From positions 231,650-295,649 of the forward strand of contig JAHQIW010004666.1 of the NCBI GenBank assembly GCA_019055375.1: a stretch of DNA of 64,000 nt, given 5' to 3'. A model generated the notes under the pieces. That model was not told the DNA's origin. It worked only from the letters and a program-made list of their open reading frames with translations, and did not search any database. This DNA is from Parelaphostrongylus tenuis. Taxonomy: Eukaryota > Nematoda > Chromadorea > Rhabditida > Metastrongylidae. Shown here piece after piece: positions 1 through 10,000 of this stretch. Within the stretch, counting starts at the first letter, position 1; each line of letters starts with the position of its first letter. Position numbers and translations under genes: made by a program.

Positions 1-663
1 TAAAAACAATTTACTATCAGTTGACCAGTAGTATTGAATAAATAACCGTACCACATAAAAAGGTCGCCCATTCACTAAACAAGGCCTTTCAATTCTAGCG
101 GATTGCACTGACAGAGGCTCTTAGCTAAGCAAATAGGAAAACTACCATACCGGAAATGAACGACTGTGAATAAGTGACACAAATCATCTGCTTTAAAAAT
201 GTGCCGACGTGTCAGCCGACTATACAGCTTTGGCGATTTCGCACAAGCTGAAGAATATATATATATATATTTATATATATATGAATGCACTATGCACGAG
301 CTGGTGTGCACATTGATATCCAAAAGCTCTTCACTAGCCACAATTTTTGCGCTCCACATACACTTCAGAGCAGTGGTGTGACGCTTAAGAAATGAGCTTG
401 TCCGGAAGCGGTTTATGTAAGCAATCAAATGAGAAATTACAAAAAGCACATTTTTTTATGAATGAGACATAGTCTGGCATATCCTAGGTTACTGATTGAT
501 TAGAGGACCCTAAATTACCGACTGATTACAAGACCATAGGTTTACTGAGTAATTACAAGATTCCAGTTTTATACCTCTACTCTCAATTGCTTATATAGCC
601 CTTGCTTAAAACAATGATAATCGGATGACATGATAACATGTTAGAGCTTGTTATAAGGCTTAA

Positions 664-718
664 TACGGCACTTATACAGTACTACACCACTGCCGTTTCG
701 CCCTTTCAGGCTCATCAG
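664..718 (-). other. Hammerhead-ribozyme-like motif in the left arm
   Basis: On the - strand the sequence reads CTGATGA, a helix GCC/GGC closing TGAAAG, then GAAA, then CGGCA that pairs perfectly with TGCCG 20 bases later, followed by TA. This gives the conserved core, helix II, a 5-bp helix III and a permitted GTA cleavage triplet ending at 664. Helix I pairing is weak beyond the first base pair, so activity is uncertain. Confidence 0.45.
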
Positions 719-949
719 TAGCACAATGCCCTTCGTGTACGGCGATCCCTCGGTGACGTACTCCCACATATGAAGAAATCCACGCCGAATAACAGATCAC
801 CGCAAGGCAGGCGACAAAATCTCTTGACACTGCACTGAGCACAGTCGAGCGCTTGTGGCTGATAGAATAAATCTATTATTCGGATTCAATTCCTTTATAT
901 GTAGGGATATATTCCCAAGGGATCGTTTGAGGCGGAAGACACTGTACTA

Positions 950-1002
950 CTGATGAGCCTGGAAAGGCGAACAGCAACTGTCTAGTACTGTAAAAGTGCC
1001 AC
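950..1002 (+). other. Hammerhead-like motif in the right arm, degraded
   Basis: The + strand reads CTGATGAGCCTGGAAAGGCG then AACAGC, with a later AGTGCCAC. The core has lost one A of the GAAA and helix III is no longer matched, so this copy is probably inactive. Confidence 0.4.
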
Positions 1003-2454
1003 TCCAAGCCTCATAACAGGTTCAGACTTGTTGCCATGCTATCAGATTACTACAGTATTGCCCTCCTGTACAATAATGTAATCCATTGAGAAAAGGGTGA
1101 TACGTATATATGTCACGCTGTCGCAATAGCGTTAAATAATCCTGTGAAGCTCTCTATTTGTGTCTGATCTGCTATTTTGGCCGTATTCACAAAAATGAGA
1201 TTTCGACATTACTGCCAATTTACGTTTTCGTTCACAATATTGTGATTAGTCAGTATTATCTTATTAATGTCAATTTAGATCAATTCGCGGGAGTGAGTGA
1301 GAGGTAGTTGCATATTGATTGCGTATATGTGTTGCTTCTTTCGGATATGAGGACCTTGCTGAACGTGTATCGCATCTTTCAGGGTGCTTTCAAATTGAGC
1401 GTCATGCAGGCGATCTGAAATATGGATGAATGAAGGCTTTTATAGATAATTAAAGCTTAATACCGATGCAAAACCGACAAGAAGCTGAACGATAATTACG
1501 AGTAATCATGCTACGGGATCACTAAGCGATATTTAGGAAATAAGTAGTTCAGAGCACTCATTACGCATATATTAGCTAAGCTCAAGAAGGATGGTAGTCG
1601 CGACTGCGACTTGTCGTAAACCACTGTCGTAACCGCGATGCGTGTTTCAGACTAGCGCGGTTGGTCGTGTTCTAACAGTAGGTCTTATCGTCAGCTCTGG
1701 ATTATCGGACACTAAACGTCTGAAACGCACGATGTACTTAGCTGCTTAAATGTCTGCTGGCGTAAAGAAATAGCAATTATTCATAACAGTAGCTGCTATA
1801 GTGTTAAATAAGTCGAAAAGATATTACATTGTCTTCAACACTTACCACTCGACGCCACTCAACGTCACCTCATGGGAAGCCAGTGGCTGCTTTAAACTTT
1901 CAGTTACCCTAATTCAGGTTATAGTGAGATTTAGTAAGTGCATTAAAAGTTATTAGAATCCCAAATCTTCACCAACGGGATAAAAATTCTCATGTTTTTT
2001 TATGAGAGAAAACTGATTTCTGAGGTTGGAACATTTTTTTTCACTTCTCGCTTCAACGCTCATTTTCCAACATGGAAAGAAATTGACAAATAAGATTTTG
2101 TCTAGCGGCACACATTTGTGGTGTCCACTGTATCGTACACCATTCTAAAGCAATTTGCGAGATTTATTTTAAGGTAGGTTTCATCACTGCTTTTTATGAG
2201 CCCATTAACATTCTAGTTGTTCAGAGATTTTTTCAACCAATTAATAAGAAAAAAGTTTAGTGGTATGTTATGATGTTACAAAGGAAAATTTTCCACATTT
2301 TAAGTTATGACCCTATATTTGAACATCGAGCATGCAGCTGTTCGACTAAGCTAAAGAAGAATTTTTTGTTGGTAGGAACTATAGTTGTCATGATTTGCAT
2401 ACAGACACATTGATATCATTCAAAGGTAGATGACGCTTCTGTCGGCCTATCTAG

Positions 2455-4009
2455 GTACAGTCCGTAAATATGGCACTTATCCTTGACTACGACGAGAAGA
2501 CGCTAAGAGAACATATGGAAAAGCGAGGAATGGGAATGGATGTCATCGATCAACGAATCAAGGTGCCTAATCGAGTACAACGTGGGAATTTGTAGAAAAT
2601 TTCACCCTGGATAGAAATAGCTAGTCTCCTTTCAGACATCTTTTAGTGGCATTGGAAAAATCAAAAAAATCTAGTTGATCTGCTTTTCTTTTTGGAAACA
2701 TGTTTGTAAATTGCACCGCTTTCTCTTGGAAATTGAATGAATATCGGTTTTAGGAATTTAAACAGAAAACACTTCCATCTGCGAAATATTTTGATGACCG
2801 GCGATTACTACATTTGGTATGCATTTTGTTTAATAATATGGTTGAAATTAACTGCTTCTAGTCAAGGATCGTTCATGAAACATTTTATAGATACCTGGAG
2901 AAAAAGATGATCAAACAATATTTGTAAGAATGAGAGACTTAGTGCGAAAGGCAATGACCACTGGTGTGCCGGTGCTCAATAGTAATCCTCCAAGTCAAGC
3001 ACAGACTCGAGTTCCAACTGTGAGGTTTCTTATTTCAGACATTCCTTGTATATGATTGGTTCGCATTGTGAAACTCTTCAGGCAATCCCACCTCAGCAAA
3101 ATGGTCATTCGACAACAAATGGAATCGATAATGAGAGTTCAGTGCAAGAAGTCTGGTTAAGAAAATAGACGTTTTCTCTAATTCCTTTCTAAAAATGGTT
3201 GCAATGTTTTTCAGACCGCCACCGAAGATCCTATCGTTTTATCGAAACAACACGAATCTGATGCCGGTGTTAACTCTTCTTCTCCTAACGGTAATTTTGA
3301 GAGTATCAAAGATTATGAAGCTGTAACAAATAATTACTTAGACCTGTTTAGACGCCATCCCTAAGCGAGTCGACTCTGTCCGTTCTAACGAGAATGCTAG
3401 TCGCTCCCAAACAGCTGAGCAGCCCAATAGTAAGTAGAATCATCTAATTGGTTTTTTTTTCATAATACGATATGGATCGCAAGCAGTGCATGAAACTCTT
3501 CAAAACTTTGGAAGACTGGATGATCAGTGCTAGCAATCGCCACAAAACTCTTCTAATTGATTCACCCTATAGTAAATTAGTCCCATGCTTTGGATAACTA
3601 ATCAATCAATTGCTCGATGCACAAAAAGTGTCAAACTTCGAGCCTCAACTCTCCAATATCGAAAAAGCTCAAACGCATGATCAAAGAGCTGCTAGAATCG
3701 AAGCATTTTTTGACAACAAAATGCATATATGTTCTTGTCACTTTATTTCATCGGTCTCTAAGTCTTTTATTATGCGGATCTAAATACTTCTCGATCAGTT
3801 CGTTTTTTGTCTTGTTCTTGAACGTCGTAGAACACTGGTTGAGCACGTCTCCTTGCAATCTTGAGGATAGCCTTACTGTTTCCTTCCATAAAACATTCGT
3901 TGTTGACTGCCGAAGAGCGTCGATAGTAGGAATAAGCCCCAGGCCTCGTTGTGACGAACAACACAATCACGCCGCCACCACTCTCTTCCTATCGGAAATT
4001 TAATATGAG

Positions 4010-4047
<38 letters not shown>

Positions 4048-7000
4048 TCATACCTTGTAGATTTTAAAATTTTGGAAGCGAAAATGGTGTGGCATTTTCA
4101 ATGCAGATCTGATGTTGCAAGCTTTCTCAGTAAACAGTTTTTGAAGGAGGGAATATCGTTTTGCAAGTGGTCCATGAGTACAATGGAAGTGAACGCTTTG
4201 TCTCTCAATTTGCCCAGCATATATAATATTGGTTTTACATTGGTAGTCGAGCGCTGCCGTAAAAGAGGGCTAAGACCACTGTGTGCACCTTCCAGTGAAT
4301 AGGCACCTTGCAAAGTTTCATGTATCTTAGCGATTTCGTAATAATATTTAACTGCTATGATGATGCCGCCGAGATTAAAAAGTTATTCAATTTTTGACTC
4401 CAGGCCACTTTGAAAATTGGCTAGTATTTGCTCCGCTTCACTACTGTCCTGCTGTAAAAATAATTTTATCAAAGTTGAGTGATTTAACTGCCGGCACTTG
4501 TATTTCAATTCCATGTTTTTCACTTGAATTATAGCGCGACCATCTAATATTTGTCAACGGTTATTCCATTTTCTAAAAAAAAAAGCGTATTGTAGTGAAT
4601 TCCATACTATAGGCTCTTACGGTAACAACAGCAATGACAAATTGTCGATTGTTCGCACATGAGACACTCGCAGTTTCGTTGTGGAGAGAGAGCTTGTGGC
4701 TCAGTGTTAGAGGTGCTCTGCGGCATACGTAGTCGGTTGATCAATGTTCGAAGCTTCGACCACGCGCTCAAGGCTCATTAAGCCTTCCAAGCTTCCAAGG
4801 TCGGTCAACTGATTGTCTAGAAGGAGTGCAGCATTGAATTGATACATCGAGAGGTGACCGAAAGTCATTGTAAAGGCCAAATGTGCATTCAACCACCTCA
4901 AGCAAGTTAATGAAAAATCCATGGAGCATTCCTTGAGGTTTGATTAACGCTGAGAACTGTTTAGCACTTAGCTACTCAACGAATTTCTTCAATCATAATC
5001 CTTTGAAGCTGATTTCTATCTTTACCTTAACCCTTTGAGTGCGACAGCGATACATCGCCATCCCCGCCTTGCCTAGCGTTATATCACTAACCACTCGGCA
5101 CTACCGATTGCTCGTCGCGTGTGGGCGAGGCGAAATTGGCGGCGTGTTTCTGTCATAACCAGAAGGTTCATAGACGATTTGGCGTTGGTGTAGCTGGTGA
5201 TGATTTTGCCAAGCGAGTGATTCCTGTATAAATTCTTCAAGTCATATGTGTCTTAGAACAACACTTTGAAGTAACAGAGTTTACATAGCAACATAATATT
5301 GCAGTGTAGAGGACGAGAGCTGCCATGGTGAGGATTGGTATTACATGAGTTTTCGTAAGAATCTTTAGTTTCAGTTGATAGTCGTTTGAACGAAGTGACG
5401 TTTATACCTACATTACTGCTCACAATGACCAAGCTAAACATTTCCAGTCCACACATGCGTTCGGGAGTAGTTTTTCTCTAATATAATGCGTAATATATAG
5501 TTCTGCTCAATAACCTTTTGAGGACCAGCGTTCATAGACAGGCGGCGTCGCACCGTAGCTTCCCTCACGAGACGCAACGCCGCCATAACTACCTGAGTGA
5601 GATTTGACGTCGCGGATAAAAAGCAAAATGACACTCACGGTCCTCAAAGGGTAAATAATGTGGATCATCATAACGTCATAAGTAATTCTACATTGTGGTT
5701 GTTGTATTTCAGTTGAAGCATAGAGTATCATATTATTTACATTTCGAGCTCGATTCAAAGCTGTTAAATTTTCTATTAGAGATTACTGAAAAACACAAAT
5801 TCTCCATGCCTTCACATAATCGTCTTAGAAATCTCCTGTATCTTATGCCTGACAAAAAAGAAAGATTGGGTCGATTTGTGATGCTTTTTAGTGAGAAATA
5901 CAGATGACTAGATTTCCGAATTTTTGCTGCTAGAGTTGGATGTAGTCATGATTCACATGCTTTTTTGAAACGTATGAGCATTTATTTGAAATAAGCACAG
6001 TTCCCAAGCTTTCCAGTCATTGAATTCTTTAATTGAATCAAAGTGCAGAATTTAGCTTGCACACCTCCTAAGGTACAAACGCATGTTTTCATGAAGGTCT
6101 TCATATATATCGGAAATTATTTCAGTGTGTGAGTCTATCTGAAGCACCATTAAAAGGGAAATTATCTAGTCAGCGCTTTGGTTGCCATGTTATCTGGAAA
6201 TGCAATATATTGAGCCTGCGTCGGTGGCGTCTATGGAAAAACAATGTTTGGAAATTAGATATTGTAAGCCGACTGAGTCTCAAAGTGGAAAATCAAATTA
6301 ATATCTATGGTTCTCCTTCTATCTTTCATGAACATGAATCAATAAATGCAAATGCATCTCTGTTTGAATTAGAGACCATCAAAAGTATGCTTTGTTTCGT
6401 TAGAATTGAATTCATCACCGGTTTTAGAGATCTCTGAAAACGAAAATACTAACGCTGTATCTCCCCAAATTCCTGAAAGTCCCGCCAAAGGTCAGTTTAT
6501 AGATGCTGAATACAGTCAGTAAGTAGTGCAATCACAATTCAAATTCAGACTCGACTCCGGGTGTTGTGCTTGTTTCTCCGACAGCCACAAACACTTCCAA
6601 TCCACCAAGCATTGCTGATGAAGTATCTGTTGCTCAGAAATCATCCACCCCTACTTCACCAAAAAGTGGGCAGTGTTTAAAACTCAATCATTCATTTCTT
6701 ATGTTGATTTATTTCTCTTCCATATACAGCTTCGAGCCCAGAAGCAGTTCCGTCATCTTCCAGTAATTCCATACCGCGTGGGCTATCTACGAACGCTTCT
6801 ATTATTCTAGTAATTGGTGAGATAAGCTCTTTTTTACGTCCTGAGAAGTTTGATCTGCCTTTCTAATGTACTATTTTTTTTAACTCAATATGTCGTTTTT
6901 TATTTTTTCAGTCCTATGAATATAGTTCACTCGTCTTATTTAGGAGCGCCTGGAGCACAAAAGTCCGATATTGCAAAAAGAATTGCACAAAAATATGATG

Positions 7001-10000
7001 GCTTTATACTGTGTTCAATGGGAGCGCTACTCAGAGCTAAAGTCGCAGAGGAGAGTACAGATGAACTCTGGCAAAGAATCGCACGGAAAATCGATCTAGG
7101 GGAACCAGTTCCGATGGTAACGTTTTTACTGAGAAATGCTTAACAGCTTATTAGTCCCAGATGTTGCTGGCCACTAGGCAACGTAACGCATAACTAATGA
7201 GCATGCAAGGGCTTGACGCGGTTTTCGGTTGTAAAAGAATGAATTGTGCTTTTATTAGTGTAGTAAAGTTGTTTATACTCTGGATCTAAGCTATGTTCTA
7301 ACGTGAATATTAACTCGTTTGGAAAAGTGTCATAGATAGGGATTTCAGAAACTCTGCCGTCAACTTCTTTACAATGAACTTCATCGTGTTGGAAATTCGA
7401 TCAGTGGTTATATTATAGAAGGTTATCCCAGGACCGAAGCTCAATTAGCCGACTTACAATCTTTCGTAGGTTAATAACGCATTAAGAGAATGCATTGTCC
7501 TTGTGAAACATTAGCGTTGCTCAAGTTCGGCTTAACTTCGTTCAAGGGCTTATGATAAGGGTCTGGAAAGATGAGGCTTTGGTTGTTGATTTTTCAGGTG
7601 GGTAAGATTAATCTCGCAATTCTCATTGACTGTACCGAACAATTCTGCCTTGACACTATAGCAAAGCGGTACGACACCGGCAGCAAGGCCAGTCCTGGTA
7701 TGTTCCACATCAAAAGGTCTATCAATGGACCATCAGGTCCAGGTTGTTACCTCACAAAATGTAATAAAATCAGTATAGCTTAATTTAAAAGATGTTCAAA
7801 AATATGTAAAAATAAAGTAAAAAATGTGATAATGTTGACTGATGTGCAAAACTTCAACGTTAAGCGGGAATCGAATCCGCACTTCATCCTTTCCGAAGGC
7901 TCATGCTGACCAGTTGCACTACCATGCTTGTTTTGTCACCACTCTGCCTACGCTACAACGCATCAATCTATCAGCAATCAACCGTCAAGAGTTTGGCGTG
8001 GCAAACGATATCGGCGTTGATCCCAGTACACTAACAGATAATGGATATATTTGATCAACGAGAACCTTATCCTAATGTTTTTTGCGACGGCATACGTTCC
8101 CTCCCTCTCCCCATAAGGGTGAAGTGCGGGATTGATTCCCGTCTGACGTCAAAGTTTTGTAAATCACTCAACATCACTGGCTATATTTGTAACATTATAA
8201 CACCGCAAAAAGGCTTGAATTCTTATTAACTAGTAAAAACTCTTTTAGAAAAAGTGCTATTTCAGAAGACGATCCGGAAGTGGCGAAGACAAGGATGGCA
8301 TTGTTCAAGCAGAATACTCTACCAATGTTAAAAGCATTGGACGAGAAAGGAATATTGCGAGTGGTCAGGGTTCCCACGGTACGCCTTTCTGGGGATTACC
8401 GCGATGCTTATTGAAAGTTATAGATTCCAATCGTTCGATTCCTTTAATATTTCAGGTTACGTCTTTATAGATTACTGCTCACTTTTATTGAAAAAAAACG
8501 GTCCAAAAATTCACCGTTTCTTTCATTTCTCAAGTCGACCATTTAACTTCGATTAAAAAGCCACTGATGAATTATTCCGGTAACGTGGAAGAAGTTTTTG
8601 GACTCCAAATTTTGAAACTGATTTTAGTCGAAGCCTAGATACTTCGGCAGGATGGAATTCTCATGATCAACTCATAAATTTATCAATCGTTAAATCAATG
8701 CAATATGAGTTTGATAGGACCAGTAGGCAACAATAGACAGGCTGTGTATTACAAGGCGTGTACGTTGTTTTGAATCTACGCTTGCAATAGGCTCACCATG
8801 CTCTCCATCGCTCGACAGTGGGAAAATTCATACCAGGCTTGTCTAAGATAATCACCTGTCACCTGTATCACCTATCTTCTTGTTGATCGTTTAATGACTA
8901 GAGCCGGTACCAGCAACACTTCCATTTTTCCCCGTCGCGTGCAAGAGTAGCCCAGGGTCCTCCTCGCTCTAGAGATTCGATAAGCATCATACTTTTCTTC
9001 TACGCCTTTCGTAAAGAAATCGCACTATCGAGTCGGTGGTCTTCCTGTAGAGCGCTTGATATTCCAGGGATGCAGTCGGTAACAGCTCTCGCCCATCAGT
9101 TGTTGTTGAAGCGCATCACTTGTCCGGTCCACCTTATTTTCGGTATTCTCACGAGTAGAACGACGTCTCTGATTTTCGATCGTTAATGTAAGTCACACCT
9201 TAGGATCCTTTCTCTCATTTGCGAAATGCGGGATACTCCTAGCATCGATCTCTCAACTGCACATTCAATAACACAAAGTAATCTTTCATCCTGCTTACGT
9301 AGCGTCCACTTTTCTGCCGCATACGCGTTAGGACAGGGGATTTCATCTATTCTCATCAAAATTCTCAACAAGTTATGAAGAAAACTTTACGTGACTCAAT
9401 ATCCAGCTTGCGTCCTTGTTGGTAATTCGAAATTATTGCTCATAATGATGGCAGATATCAGTCAAACTAATTCATATTTGAACATATTGGCACTTGAGAC
9501 AACACCCAAGTTCATTACAACTATTAGACTGCGGCGCCCCGATAGTAATCATTGATAGAAACAGTAATTCAACAAAGTCGGGTGAACTCCTGAAAAGACG
9601 CGCATCTAAATATTAGTCATAGACGTTTTTTATCCTTGAGTAAATGAGAATGCCATCAATAGTTCTAATAAATGTTTTGAAGATTTATCAGTTGGTCATG
9701 AGAAAGTCACACGATTGCCCGAAAAGTCGGTATGATGCGCTGTAAGAAAACTGTACACTTTTTTTTCAAGGATCTGATATTGTATTAGCTGAAGTACGGA
9801 CGTCCAACAACTAGTTTTATACTCCAAATATCAGAAATTAGCATACGAGAGTCGTATGGCTTTCAAAATGTGCTATAATTTACAAGTACTTTCAATAAAG
9901 CAGTCACAAGCGAGAATCCCCTGATAGGTCGGTTGCATGACTATTTCTTTAATGTACTGTTCGTGGTTGTAAAACTTCAGTCTTTCCTGTCCCTTCTTTT

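Larger units (their letters stand above)
631..1045. mobile_element. Foldback element with ~90-bp inverted arms
   Basis: The left arm (631-720) and right arm (about 945-1045) are imperfect reverse complements. They share AGGCTCATCAGTAG, the AGTACT region, GGCACTT and TGATARCATG. The 220-base centre is unique. Both arms carry a hammerhead-like core, described separately. No coding sequence is present. Confidence 0.75.
3430..6403 (+). other. Large intron of the adenylate-kinase-like gene, repeat-filled
   Basis: This 3-kb stretch lies between a GTAAGT donor and a TTAG acceptor of matching phase. It holds a dispersed repeat near 3.8 kb, an AT microsatellite, a SINE and a TTAA-flanked MITE, each listed separately. 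I see no convincing exon in it; short open frames are not bounded by usable splice sites in phase. Confidence 0.6.

Noticed and set aside
1325..1430. Possible N-terminal exon of adenylate-kinase domain 1 (EDLAERVSHLSG...HAGDL)
   Set aside because: It resembles the helix after a P-loop and is on the right strand and side, but it lacks a P-loop and has no credible donor before the TGA. Kept as a possibility only.
6129..6437. 102-codon open frame within the kinase-like gene's intron
   Set aside because: It is out of phase with flanking exons and overlaps the real exon at 6404-6490 in another frame.
7840..7920. tRNA gene
   Set aside because: Box-A- and box-B-like sequences are present but no cloverleaf forms, and the sequence recurs as an inverted repeat and in several other places, so it is a tRNA-derived repeat.
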